Below are positions 9,116 to 18,150 of a stretch of 64,000 bases of DNA, in pieces (the stretch's first letter is position 1; the number at the start of each line of letters is the position of its first letter). The DNA comes from Caldovatus sediminis (GTDB taxonomy: Bacteria; Pseudomonadota; Alphaproteobacteria; Acetobacterales; Acetobacteraceae): positions 26,254 to 90,253 of the forward strand of contig NZ_BMKS01000016.1 of NCBI RefSeq assembly GCF_014644455.1, given 5' to 3'. The notes beneath the pieces are model-generated. The model saw nothing but the letters and a program-made list of their open reading frames with translations. It searched no databases and was not told the origin of the DNA. The translations under genes were made by a program, and so were the position numbers.

Positions 9116-10234
9116 TCAGCGGCCCGCCCGCCACGGATTCGCCGCTGCGCCCCGCGCCCGCGGCGAGGCGGCCTGCACCATCATCATCTCCCCGATGGTC
9201 TCCGAGGTGACGTAGCCCATCAGCCGGCCCGCCCCGTCCACCACCCCGACCGCCGGCACCCCCCCGCCCTCCATCAGCAGGCGCAGCGCCTCCGCCAGCG
9301 GCTGCCGGTGGTGCACCAGCGGGATCTCGGCGTGCATCACCTCGAGCACCGGCGTGTCCGGCCCCTGCGCCCGCAGCGCCTGGACCATCGCCTCCCGCGT
9401 CAGCACCCCGCGCAGCTTCCCGCCCCCGTCCACCACCGGGAACTCGTGCTGGGTCGTGCGGATCAGGCACTCCACCGCGTCCGCCACGGTGGCCGAGGGC
9501 GGCAGCGATTCGAACCGCGTCACCATCGCGTCCGACACGATCACCCCGCGCGAGACCTCGCGCATCTGCGCCGCGTGCGCCTCGCCGGCGGCGCCGAGCC
9601 AGACGAAGAGGGCGATGAAGATCAGCAGCGGGTTGCCGAGCAGGCCGAGGACGCCGAGGCCGAAGGCGAAGGCCTGCCCGACCGAGGCCGCGATCTGCGT
9701 CGCCCGCAGATAGCCCATGCGGTAGGCGAGCAGCGCGCGCAGCACCCGCCCCCCGTCCATCGGGAACGCCGGGATCAGGTTGAAGACCGCGAGGAAGCCG
9801 TTCACCAGGGCGAGGCGCGCCAGCATGTCCACGCCGGGCCGGTGCACCTCGACGCCCTCCTCCGGCACGAAGCGGCCGACGACGAGCCAGAGCAGCAGGA
9901 CGATCGCGAAGCTCACCGCGGGGCCGGCGAGGGCGATGACCAGTTCCTGCCCCGGCTGCTCGGGGATCCGCTCGAGCCGGGCGACGCCGCCGATCGGCAG
10001 CAGGATGATCTCGGGCGTGCGCACCCCGTAGCGGCGGGCGGCGAAGATGTGCCCGAACTCGTGCAGCACCACGCAGACGAACAGCAGGGACACGAACACG
10101 ATGCCCTGGAACGCCGCGCTCCACCCGCCCTCGGCGTAGTGGATCATGCCGATCCAGAGCAGCAGGAGGAAGAAGGTGAGGTGCAGGCGGATAACCGTGC
10201 CCTTCACCGCGCCGAGGGGGATGGACCAGCTCAT
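9116..10234 (-). CDS. Site-2 protease family membrane metalloprotease with CBS pair
   Basis: A 372-residue membrane protein of the M50/S2P class. The zinc motif HEFGH is at 58-62 inside a hydrophobic helix, and the third ligand is Asp160 in NLIPAFPMDGGR. About six membrane segments fill residues 15-210. A tandem CBS domain follows (about 243-372), starting with SDAMVTRFESL. The domain order matches SpoIVFB-like proteases whose CBS pair senses adenine nucleotides and gates cleavage of membrane proteins. The substrate is unknown. The gene stands alone and is divergent from cydD. Confidence 0.9.
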   Translation of the reverse strand: MSWSIPLGAVKGTVIRLHLTFFLLLLWIGMIHYAEGGWSAAFQGIVFVSLLFVCVVLHEFGHIFAARRYGVRTPEIILLPIGGVARLERIPEQPGQELVIALAGPAVSFAIVLLLWLVVGRFVPEEGVEVHRPGVDMLARLALVNGFLAVFNLIPAFPMDGGRVLRALLAYRMGYLRATQIAASVGQAFAFGLGVLGLLGNPLLIFIALFVWLGAAGEAHAAQMREVSRGVIVSDAMVTRFESLPPSATVADAVECLIRTTQHEFPVVDGGGKLRGVLTREAMVQALRAQGPDTPVLEVMHAEIPLVHHRQPLAEALRLLMEGGGVPAVGVVDGAGRLMGYVTSETIGEMMMVQAASPRARGAAANPWRAGR

Positions 10235-10425
10235 GCCCGCTTATTTCAGCCCGGAGGCTCCGGGCGCAATGGCAAGACGCGCCGGGACGGCCGCGGCGCG
10301 CCCGCCGCATCGGGCCGCGCCCGCGGCGCGCCGCGCCAGGCCGACCCGACCGCGGACCGGGCCGCCCGCCGGCGCCGGCCCCCGCCCGGTGACGCCGGGC
10401 CGTCCGCCGCCTAGAACGGGGCCGG

Positions 10426-12165
10426 ATGGGACCTGCCGACGCCACCGCCGACCACGCCGCCGACGAGGCCGCAGCGCGCCGCCTCCTGGCGCGCGCCGCG
10501 CGGGCCGGCCGTCGCCGGCTGCTCCTGCCGGTGCTGCTCGGCCTGGCCGGGACGCTCGCCGCCATCGCCCAGGCCTGGCTGGTCGCCCGGCTGCTCGCCG
10601 CGCTGCTCGGCCTCGGCCCCGGCGCGGGGTGGGCGGAGCTCGCCGGCGCCGGCGCCTTCGCCCTGCTCGGCCTCGGCCTCGGCCTCGCGCAGGAGCGCGC
10701 GCAGCAGACCGCGGGCGAGGCGGCGAAGGCCCGGCTGCGCGAGGCCGCCTTCGCCCGCCTGATCGAGGCCGGCCCGCTCGACCCCCGCCCGGTCGGCGAG
10801 CGCACGGCCCTCGTCGTGGACCGGATCGAGGCGCTGGAGGGCTATTTCTCCCGCTGGCTCCCCGCCGCGTTCCTGGCGCTGCTCGCTCCCGCCGCGGTCG
10901 CCCTGGCCGCGGCGATGGCCGACCCGGCGAGCGGCCTGATCCTGCTCGGCGCCGGCCTGCTGGTGCCGCTGGCGCAGGGCGCGAGCGGGATCGGCGCCGC
11001 CCAGGCGGCGCGGCGGCAGTTCGACGCGCTGCAGCGCCTCTCCGGCCGCTTCCTCGACCGCATGCGCGGCCTGCCGACGCTCGTGCTGTTCAACCGGCAG
11101 GAGGCGGAGGCGACGAGGCTCGGCGCGGTGGCGCAGGAGCTGCGCCGGCGCACCATGCGCGTGCTGCGCGTGGCGTTCCTCGCCTCGGCCGGGATGGAGC
11201 TGATCGCCGCGGCTGCGCTGGCGCTGCTCGCCATCCGCCACGGGGCGGCGCTGGCCGCGGCCGCCGGCATCCCGCCCGGCGGCGCGGCGGCGGAGGCGCT
11301 GTTCGTGCTGCTGCTGGTGCCCGCCTTCTTCGCGCCGCTGCGCGGCTTCGCCGCCGCCTACCACGAGCGGCTCGCGGCGCGCGGCGCGGCCGCCGCCCTG
11401 GCGCCGCTGCTCGGCGAGGCGCAGCCGGACCGCCCCGCGCCCGCGCCGGGCCTGCTCCTCGCCGAGGTGCCGCCGCAGGTCACCGTCACCTTCCAGGAGG
11501 TGCGCCTCGTCTACGACCCGGCCCGCCCGCCGGCGCTGGATGGGCTCAGCTTCCGCGTGCTGCCCGGCGAGACGCTGGTGCTGACGGGCGCCTCGGGCGC
11601 CGGCAAGACCTCGGTGCTGCGCCTGCTGATGGGCTTCGCCCGGCCGGACGGCGGGCGCATCGCGATCAACGGCCGCGACGTCACCCTGCTGCGCCCTTCG
11701 GAGCTGCGCCGCCTCTCCGCCTATGTCGGCCAGCGCGCGCACCTGTTTCGGGCGACGCTCCGCGAGAACATCCGCCTCGCCCGCCCCGAGGCGACCGAGG
11801 CGCAGGTCGAGGCGGCCGCCCGCGCGGCCGGCGTCATGGAGTTCGCCGGCGCGCTGCCCCGGGGGCTCGACACGCTGGTCGGCGAGGGCGGCTGGGGACT
11901 CTCCGGCGGCCAGGCGCAGCGCGTGGCGGTGGCGCGCGCCTTCCTGCGCGACACGCCGCTGGTGCTGCTCGACGAGCCGACCGCGCATCTCGATCCCGGG
12001 ACCGAGGCGGAGATGTGGGAAAGCCTCCGTCGGCTCTGCGTCGGCCGTACCGCGATCGTCGCGAGCCACGCGCGCGCCGCGCGCGGCGGCGCGCTGCGCG
12101 GCGCGCGGGTGCTGGAGATCGCCGCCGGCCGCGCCCTCGGCGCGGCGCGGGCGGCGGGGGCGTGA
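10426..12165 (+). CDS. cydD: Thiol reductant ABC exporter subunit CydD
   Basis: A 579-residue half-transporter with an N-terminal six-helix membrane domain (about 25-330) and a C-terminal ATPase. Walker A is GASGAGKTS (near 387-395), the signature is LSGGQAQR (near 492) and Walker B is LVLLDEPTAHLD (near 511). CydDC exports glutathione and cysteine to the periplasm and is needed to assemble cytochrome bd oxidase and c-type cytochromes. The cydC gene follows two bases after the stop, and the two form the heterodimer. No cydAB genes are in the window. Confidence 0.9.
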   Translation: MGPADATADHAADEAAARRLLARAARAGRRRLLLPVLLGLAGTLAAIAQAWLVARLLAALLGLGPGAGWAELAGAGAFALLGLGLGLAQERAQQTAGEAAKARLREAAFARLIEAGPLDPRPVGERTALVVDRIEALEGYFSRWLPAAFLALLAPAAVALAAAMADPASGLILLGAGLLVPLAQGASGIGAAQAARRQFDALQRLSGRFLDRMRGLPTLVLFNRQEAEATRLGAVAQELRRRTMRVLRVAFLASAGMELIAAAALALLAIRHGAALAAAAGIPPGGAAAEALFVLLLVPAFFAPLRGFAAAYHERLAARGAAAALAPLLGEAQPDRPAPAPGLLLAEVPPQVTVTFQEVRLVYDPARPPALDGLSFRVLPGETLVLTGASGAGKTSVLRLLMGFARPDGGRIAINGRDVTLLRPSELRRLSAYVGQRAHLFRATLRENIRLARPEATEAQVEAAARAAGVMEFAGALPRGLDTLVGEGGWGLSGGQAQRVAVARAFLRDTPLVLLDEPTAHLDPGTEAEMWESLRRLCVGRTAIVASHARAARGGALRGARVLEIAAGRALGAARAAGA

Positions 12166-12167
12166 GC

Positions 12168-13880
12168 ATGCCGGGCGATCCAGGCCATGCCGGATGCGGC
12201 GCCGCGATGCGGCGCGACCTCGCCCGCGTGCTCGCCGAGCTCTGGCGCGGCCATGCGGGCCGCCTCGCCGGCGGCGCGGCGGTGGCGGTGGCGGCGGCGC
12301 TGCTCGGCCTCGCGCTGCTCGCCCTGGCGGGGCTCGGGGTCGCCGGCGCGGGCGGACAGGCGGCGCTGGCCGGCGCGGGCCTCGTCTCCGGCCTCGCCGC
12401 CCTGGCGCTGCTGCGGCCGCTGGTCCCGCTGCGCCCGCTGGCCCGCTACGCCGAGCGCCTGCTGACCCACGAGGCGACCTTCCGCGCCCTGGCCGACACC
12501 CGGCTCTGGTTCTTCCGCCGCCTCGCCGAGCGCCTTCCGGCGGGGCTCGGCCTGCGCCGCGCCGGCGACCTGCTCGGCCGGCTGGTCGCCGATGTCGAGG
12601 CGCTGGACGGGCTCTACCTGCGGGCGCTGGTGCCGGGCGCGGCGGCGCTCGCGGCGGTGCTGGCGATCGCGCTGCTGCTCGGGATGCTGGCGCCCAGGCT
12701 CGCCGCTGCGGTGGCGCTGCCGCTGGCCCTCGCGCTGCTCGCGCCGCTGGCGCTCGCGCCGGCCGCCGCGCGCGCCGCCGCCGCGGCGGCGGCGTCGCAG
12801 GGCGCGCTGCGCGCCGCGGTGGTGGACCCGCTGACGGGGCTCGAGGACACGCTCGCCGCCAATGCCGAGGGCCGCGCCGCGGCCCGCCTGGCGGAAGCGG
12901 GTGCGGCCCTCGCCGCCGCCCAGCGCCGGCTGGCGATGCGCGGCGCCCTGGGCGGGGCGCTCGGCGGGCTCCTGGTGCAGGCCGCGCTGCTCGCCGCGCT
13001 GGGCTGGGGGCTGGCCGCGGGGCCGGAAGGGGTGGCGCCCGCCCTGCTCGCCCTGTTCCTCGTCGTCGCGGCGGCGGAGACGCTCGGCCTCATGCCGCGC
13101 GCGGGGGCGGCCCTCGCCGCGGCCGCAGCGGCCGCGCGTCGGCTGTTCCAGGCGGCGGACCAGCCGCCGCCGGTGGCCGAGCCGGCCGCGCCCGCCCCCC
13201 TTCCGCCGCGCGGCCACGCGATCCGCATCCGCGACCTGCGCTTCGCCTGGGCGCCGGACCGGCCGCCGGTGTTCGAGGGGCTCGACCTCGACGTCCCGGA
13301 GGGGGCGAGGGTCGCGATCCTCGGCCCCTCCGGCAGCGGCAAGTCCACGCTCGCCGCGCTGCTGCTGAAGCTTGCCGCGCCGCAGGGCGGGCGCATCACC
13401 CTGGGCGGCGCGGACCTCGCGACGCTGCCGGCGGCCGCCGTCCGCGGGCGCATCGCCTGCCTGACGCAGGATGCGCGGCTGTTCGACGACACGATCGCGG
13501 CCAACCTGCGCCTCGCCGCGCCCGAGGCCGAGGACGCCGCGCTGTGGCGGGCGCTGGAGGCGGCGCGCGTCGCCGAACTCGTGCGCGCCCTGCCCGAGGG
13601 GCTGGAGACGCGCTGCGGCGAGGCCGGCGCCCGCCTCTCCGGCGGCCAGGCGCGGCGGCTGGCGCTGGCCAGGGCGCTGCTCTCCCCGGCGCCGGTGCTG
13701 ATCCTCGACGAGCCCGCCGCGGGGCTGGACACGGAAACCGAGTGCGAGTTCCTCGCCACGCTCGACGCGGCGACCGCCGGGCGCAGCGTGATCCTGATCG
13801 TGCACCGGCTGATCGGGGTCGAGCGTCCGACCCGCATTCTCCGCCTGATCGGCGGCCGGGCGATCCCGGCGACCGGATAG
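12168..13880 (+). CDS. cydC: Thiol reductant ABC exporter subunit CydC
   Basis: A 570-residue partner of CydD. The membrane domain covers about residues 20-320 and includes PLRPLARYAERLLTHEATF, the stretch typical of CydC. The ATPase part has Walker A GPSGSGKST (near 385), signature LSGGQARR (near 490) and Walker B VLILDEPAAGLD (near 511). The ATG at 12168 follows the cydD stop by two bases. An in-frame GTG at 12162 and an ATG at 12207 are alternatives; 12207 would give MRRDLARVL and may be the true start. Confidence 0.88.
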   Translation: MPGDPGHAGCGAAMRRDLARVLAELWRGHAGRLAGGAAVAVAAALLGLALLALAGLGVAGAGGQAALAGAGLVSGLAALALLRPLVPLRPLARYAERLLTHEATFRALADTRLWFFRRLAERLPAGLGLRRAGDLLGRLVADVEALDGLYLRALVPGAAALAAVLAIALLLGMLAPRLAAAVALPLALALLAPLALAPAAARAAAAAAASQGALRAAVVDPLTGLEDTLAANAEGRAAARLAEAGAALAAAQRRLAMRGALGGALGGLLVQAALLAALGWGLAAGPEGVAPALLALFLVVAAAETLGLMPRAGAALAAAAAAARRLFQAADQPPPVAEPAAPAPLPPRGHAIRIRDLRFAWAPDRPPVFEGLDLDVPEGARVAILGPSGSGKSTLAALLLKLAAPQGGRITLGGADLATLPAAAVRGRIACLTQDARLFDDTIAANLRLAAPEAEDAALWRALEAARVAELVRALPEGLETRCGEAGARLSGGQARRLALARALLSPAPVLILDEPAAGLDTETECEFLATLDAATAGRSVILIVHRLIGVERPTRILRLIGGRAIPATG

Positions 13881-14332
13881 CCGCGCGCGGCGGGCGCGGC
13901 GGGGCTCCGCGGCGCCTCCACGACATGCGTGCCGCCCGGTGTCCTCTTCCGCGCCCGGCCGGCCGTCCCGTTCGGCCGCCCGCCCTGCTCCCCGGCCGCG
14001 CCTGGCCATCGGCCCCGCTGGCGCCTCTCCGTTGCGCCGGCGAGGGTCGGCGGGTTGCCCCTCGCCCCCGGCAGCCCGGGTTTCCTCGCGGCACCGTCCG
14101 GTCGCGGCCCTACAGGCGGGGCGAAGCCGGCGGCCACCCCCGGCTCCGCGCGAATCGCGGGGAACCGCGCTGCGCTTGAACGCGGATGTGGTTCGTCTCC
14201 GCTGCCCGGGCCGAAGAATCGTGACAGAATCGGGCTACCTTCCCTCCCTGGCGGCGAAGGCATGGCTGCCGCGCGGCGCCGCCCGCGGCGGGCAGGTCCG
14301 CGGGCATCGCCCCGGTTCCCCCCAGAGCAGGC
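13881..14332. other. Gene-free stretch, about 450 bp
   Basis: This lies between cydC and the radical SAM gene. The radical SAM frame stays open through most of it, but the translated upstream part is low-complexity Pro/Arg/Gly/Ala without domains, and the strong ribosome-binding site lies at its right end. It probably holds the cydDC terminator and the radical SAM promoter, neither of which I can pin down. Confidence 0.5.
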
Positions 14333-14338
14333 AAGGAG
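14333..14338 (+). promoter_or_regulatory. Ribosome-binding site that fixes a TTG start
   Basis: AAGGAG at 14333-14338 lies seven bases before the TTG at 14346. It is among the best Shine-Dalgarno matches in the window and sits where the radical SAM protein should begin, while no in-frame ATG or GTG nearby has such a site. Confidence 0.7.
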
Positions 14339-14345
14339 TGCAGGC

Positions 14346-15320
14346 TTGGCCCATCCCGGAGCGATCCCCGCGCACCGCCCCCTCGACCCCGCGAAATTCC
14401 GCGACCCGCGCAGCACGGCGAAGGGCGAGCCGCGCGCCTCGGTGGCGCCGATCGGGCTGCGCACCCTGTGGTTCAACACCGGCACCCTCTGCAACATCAC
14501 CTGCCGCGGCTGCTACATCGAGAGCAGCCCGCGCAACGACGCGCTGAGCTACCTCACCCTCGGCGAGGTGGAGGCCTTCCTCGAGCAGGCGGCGGCGCTT
14601 CCCGGCGCATCGCTGCGCGAGGTCGGCTTCACCGGCGGCGAGCCCTTCCTCAACCGCGACCTGCCGGCGATGCTGCGCGCCGTCCTGGCGCGCCCCGGCG
14701 GCCTGCGCGCCCTGGTGCTGACCAACGCGATGCGGCCGATGCGGCGGCGGGAGCGCGAGCTCAAGGCGCTGCGGGACGAATTCGGCGCGGCGCGCCTGGT
14801 CCTGCGCGTCAGCCTCGACCACTACGACGCCGCCGTGCACGACCTCGAGCGCGGCGAGGGCAGCTTCGCCAGGGCGCTCGACGGCCTGGTCTGGCTCGCG
14901 CGCGAGGGCTTCACCGTGCACGTCGCCGGCCGGGCCGCCTTCGGCCGGGAGGACGAGGCCGGGCTGCGCGCCGGCTTCGCGCGGCTCTTCGCCGCCCACG
15001 GCATCCCGATCGCCGCCGCCGATCCCGTGGCGCTGACCCTGTTCCCGGAGATGGACGCCTCCGCCGACGTGCCGGAGATCACCACCGCCTGCTGGGGCAT
15101 CCTCGGCCGGCGGCCGGAGGAGATGATGTGCGCGACCTCGCGCATGGTGGTCAGGCACAGGGGGGCCGCGCGCCCCTCCGTGGTCGCCTGCACGCTGCTG
15201 CCCCACGACCCGCGCTTCCGCCTCGGCGCGACGCTGGCGGAGGCCGACCGGCCGGTGGCGCTGAACCACCCCCATTGCGCGCGGTTCTGCGTGCTCGGCG
15301 GGGCGGCCTGCTCGCGCTGA
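14346..15320 (+). CDS. Radical SAM protein with Cys-rich C-terminus
   Basis: A 324-residue radical SAM enzyme. CNITCRGC (Cys49, 53 and 56) is the CxxxCxxC motif that holds the 4Fe-4S cluster and SAM; GFTGGEPFLNRDL near 93-105 is the GGE SAM-binding motif, and LVLTNAMRP follows. The C-terminal third has six more cysteines (TTACWG, MMCATS, VVACTL, then CARFCVLGGAAC at the end), which suggests one or two auxiliary clusters as in SPASM/twitch proteins. The start is TTG, chosen for the AAGGAG site. It stands alone: there is no precursor-peptide gene or partner enzyme I can recognise next to it, so the reaction is unknown. Confidence 0.82.
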   Translation: MAHPGAIPAHRPLDPAKFRDPRSTAKGEPRASVAPIGLRTLWFNTGTLCNITCRGCYIESSPRNDALSYLTLGEVEAFLEQAAALPGASLREVGFTGGEPFLNRDLPAMLRAVLARPGGLRALVLTNAMRPMRRRERELKALRDEFGAARLVLRVSLDHYDAAVHDLERGEGSFARALDGLVWLAREGFTVHVAGRAAFGREDEAGLRAGFARLFAAHGIPIAAADPVALTLFPEMDASADVPEITTACWGILGRRPEEMMCATSRMVVRHRGAARPSVVACTLLPHDPRFRLGATLAEADRPVALNHPHCARFCVLGGAACSR

Positions 15321-15464
15321 GGCCCGGCCGGGCGGGCACGAGGCGCTGCGCCGACCGGCCGCGACGCATCCGGCGATCCCGCCGGCGTGAAACGATCGTC
15401 AGGCGCCGCGCCCGCCCCGACGACGCACCCTGACATCCGGCCCCCGGCGTGGCAGACAGCAGGC

Positions 15465-17741
15465 ATGCCCGACGACATCGGCGCCCTGCCTTCCGACCCC
15501 GCCGAGATCCTGCGCCGCGTCTTCGGCCATGCCGCCTTCCGCGGCCAGCAGGAGGCGGTGATCCGCCACGTCGCCGCCGGCGGCTCCGGCCTCGTGCTGA
15601 TGCCGACCGGCGGCGGCAAGAGCCTCTGCTACCAGGTGCCGGCGCTGTGCCGGCCCGGCCTCGGCGTCGTCGTCTCGCCGCTGATCGCGCTGATGGAGGA
15701 CCAGGTCGCCGCCATGCGCCAGCAGGGCGTGGCGGCGGGCGCGCTGCATTCCGAGCAGCCGGAGGAGGAGCGCCGCGCCGTCCGGCGCGCCATGCGCGAG
15801 GGCGAGCTCAAGCTGCTCTACGTCTCGCCGGAGCGGCTGACGCTGAACGGCACGCTCGACGACCTGGCGCAGCGCGGGATCGCGCTGTTCGCGGTGGACG
15901 AGGCGCACTGCGTCAGCCAGTGGGGCCACCACTTCCGGCCGGAGTACCGCGACCTCGGCATCCTCGCGGAGCGCTTCCCGCGCGTGCCGCGCCTCGCCCT
16001 GACCGCGACCGCCGATCCGCGCACGGTCGAGGACATCCGCCGGCAGCTCGGCCTCGCCGGCGACCCGGTGTTCCGCGCCTCCTTCGACCGGCCGAACATC
16101 CGCATCGAGGCGCAGGCGAAGGAGCAGGAGCGCGCGCAGCTCCGCGCCTTCATCGCCGCCGCCTCGGACGGCTCGGGCGCGGGCATCGTCTATTGCGGCA
16201 CCCGCGCCAGGACCGAGGCGACGGCGCAGTGGCTGCGCGCCGAGGGCCACGACGCCCTCGCCTTCCACGCCGGCCTCTCGCCGGAGGCGAAGCGCGAGGC
16301 GCACCGCCGCTTCGCCCGCGGCGACGCGGTGGTGATGGCCGCGACCATCGCCTTCGGCATGGGCATAGACCGCCCCGACGTGCGCTGGGTCGCGCACACC
16401 GACCTGCCGCGCAGCCCGGAGAGCTGGTACCAGGAGATCGGCCGCGCCGGCCGCGACGGACTGCCGGCGCGCGCCTTCCTCCTCTACGGCGCGCAGGACA
16501 TCGCCATCGCCCGCCACCGCATCGAGGACAGCCCCGCGCCGCCCGAGCAGAAGCGCATCGAGCGCGCGCGCCTCGACGCCATGGTGACGATCGCCGAGGC
16601 CGCGACCTGCCGGCGACGGCTGCTGCTGCGCTGCTTCGGGGAGGACCACGCGGCGGAGAACTGCGGCGCCTGCGACGTCTGCCTCGACCCGCCGCGGGTC
16701 TTCGACGGCACCGTGGCGGCGCAGAAGCTGCTCTCCGCGGTGCTGCGCACCGGGCGGCGCTTCGGCGTGGCGCACATCGTGGACGTGCTGCGCGGGCGGC
16801 TGACCGACAAGGTGGCGCAGTTCGGCCACGACACGCTGCCGACCTTCGGCGTCGGCAAGGACCTGTCCGACGCCGCCTGGCGCGGCGTGGCGCGCCAGCT
16901 CGTCGCCCGGGGGGCGCTGGACCTGGCCGAGGTCGGCCAGCACGGCAGCGCGCTGGTGCCGACGGAGGCGGCGCGCCCGATCCTGCGCGGCGAGGCGACG
17001 GTGATGCTGCGCGAGGACGTGGTGGCGCCGCGCGCGAGGGTCCGCGCGGCGAGGCCCGCGCCGGCGACACCCGACGCGGCCGCGGCCCTGGCGCCGGGCG
17101 GGGACGCCCCGCTCTACGCCGCGCTGCGCGCGTGGCGCCGCGACGTGGCGCAGGCGCAGGGCGTGCCCGCCTACGTCGTCGCGCTCGACCGGACGCTGGC
17201 CGAGATCGCCGCGCGCCGGCCGCGCACCCCGGACGAGCTGGCCGAGGTGCCCGGCTTCGGGCGCAGCCGGGTGGAGCGCTACGGCAAGGCGATCCTCGCG
17301 ATCCTGGAGGGGCAGGAGCCTCGGGACCTGCCGGAGCGCGAGGTGCCGGATGCGCCGCCGCCGCCGACCCTCCCCGCCGCCACGGATCCGGACACCGGCG
17401 CGCCGGCTGCCCCGGGCGGCGATGGCGGTGCGAGCCCGGCCCGCACCTTCGACGCCGCGCTGCGGGCCGCCGCGCACGCCGCCGCGGTCGAGGCGCACGC
17501 GCAAGGCGCCCCGCTGTTCGAGGTGCTGCGCGCCTGGCGCCGCGCCGTCGCCTCGGGGCTCGGGATGCCCCCCTACGTCGTGTTCCAGGACCGCGCGCTC
17601 GCCGCGATCGCCGAGGCGATGCCGCGCGATGCGGCGGCGCTCGCGGCACTGCCCGGCATCGGGCCGGCCAGGGGCGAGCGGTACGGGGCGGCGCTCGCCG
17701 CCGTGCTCGCGGCCTGCGCGGGCCGGCCGGGCGCGGCGTAG
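15465..17741 (+). CDS. recQ: ATP-dependent DNA helicase RecQ with two HRDC domains
   Basis: A 758-residue RecQ helicase that unwinds DNA 3' to 5' in recombination and fork repair. Walker A is [12 protein letters not shown] (near 46-57); [17 protein letters not shown] (near 145-161) holds the DEAH box and the aromatic-rich loop. The zinc-binding cysteines lie between 382 and about 410 ([10 protein letters not shown]...CGACDVC). It then has two HRDC domains, about 547-615 ([13 protein letters not shown]...[12 protein letters not shown]) and 681-750 ([13 protein letters not shown]...[12 protein letters not shown]), where E. coli has one. The extra domain explains the length. The ATG at 15465 was chosen because the product then opens like other RecQs; the upstream part of the frame is low-complexity. 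Confidence 0.93.
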   Translation: MPDDIGALPSDPAEILRRVFGHAAFRGQQEAVIRHVAAGGSGLVLMPTGGGKSLCYQVPALCRPGLGVVVSPLIALMEDQVAAMRQQGVAAGALHSEQPEEERRAVRRAMREGELKLLYVSPERLTLNGTLDDLAQRGIALFAVDEAHCVSQWGHHFRPEYRDLGILAERFPRVPRLALTATADPRTVEDIRRQLGLAGDPVFRASFDRPNIRIEAQAKEQERAQLRAFIAAASDGSGAGIVYCGTRARTEATAQWLRAEGHDALAFHAGLSPEAKREAHRRFARGDAVVMAATIAFGMGIDRPDVRWVAHTDLPRSPESWYQEIGRAGRDGLPARAFLLYGAQDIAIARHRIEDSPAPPEQKRIERARLDAMVTIAEAATCRRRLLLRCFGEDHAAENCGACDVCLDPPRVFDGTVAAQKLLSAVLRTGRRFGVAHIVDVLRGRLTDKVAQFGHDTLPTFGVGKDLSDAAWRGVARQLVARGALDLAEVGQHGSALVPTEAARPILRGEATVMLREDVVAPRARVRAARPAPATPDAAAALAPGGDAPLYAALRAWRRDVAQAQGVPAYVVALDRTLAEIAARRPRTPDELAEVPGFGRSRVERYGKAILAILEGQEPRDLPEREVPDAPPPPTLPAATDPDTGAPAAPGGDGGASPARTFDAALRAAAHAAAVEAHAQGAPLFEVLRAWRRAVASGLGMPPYVVFQDRALAAIAEAMPRDAAALAALPGIGPARGERYGAALAAVLAACAGRPGAA

Positions 17742-17748
17742 CGGCGCC

Positions 17749-18132
17749 ATGCTCGCCCGGCTGCGGTCCTGGGCGCGGGCGGTCCGGCGCGACGCGCTGC
17801 TGCTCTGGCTCGCCGCGCGCGACCCGCGCGTGCCGCCGGCGGCGAAGCTGCTGGCCGCGGCGATCGCGGCCTATGCCTTCTCGCCGCTCGACCTGATCCC
17901 GGACGCGATCCCGCTGCTCGGCCTGCTCGACGAGGCGATCCTGCTGCCGCTGCTGGTGCTGCTGACGCTGCGGCTGATCCCGCCGGCGCTGCGCGAGGAG
18001 CTGCGCGCGCGAGCGGCGACGCTGGCGGAGCGGCCGGTCAGCCGCGCCGGCGCCGCCCTGGTGGTGGCGCTGTGGGCCGCGGCGACCGCGCTCGGCGCCT
18101 GGTGGCTGTTCGCCCGCCTGGCCGGCGACTGA
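17749..18132 (+). CDS. YkvA family (DUF1232) membrane protein
   Basis: A 127-residue protein with the YkvA/DUF1232 core AYAFSPLDLIPDAIPLLG followed by a hydrophobic run (LLDEAILLPLLVLLTLRLIP), and a second membrane segment near the C-terminus. The family is widespread and its function is not known. The gene starts seven bases after the recQ stop and is very likely co-transcribed with it. It is convergent with the amidase gene, eight bases away. Confidence 0.85.
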   Translation: MLARLRSWARAVRRDALLLWLAARDPRVPPAAKLLAAAIAAYAFSPLDLIPDAIPLLGLLDEAILLPLLVLLTLRLIPPALREELRARAATLAERPVSRAGAALVVALWAAATALGAWWLFARLAGD

Positions 18133-18134
18133 CG

Positions 18135-18150
18135 CCGGGGCTACCCCCGG
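18135..18150. terminator. Short hairpin overlapping the amidase stop
   Basis: CCGGGG at 18135-18140 pairs with CCCCGG at 18145-18150 across a four-base loop that includes the amidase stop codon. Its place between two convergent genes suggests termination, but it is short and has no T-run. Confidence 0.3.

Noticed and set aside
9475..9510. GATTCGAACCGC resembling a tRNA T-loop
   Set aside because: It lies inside the CBS-domain coding part of the site-2 protease gene, and no acceptor or anticodon stem pairs around it.
10235..10425. Possible long N-terminal extension of cydD frames
   Set aside because: Stretch is Pro/Arg-rich without homology. The ATG at 10426 gives a normal CydD.
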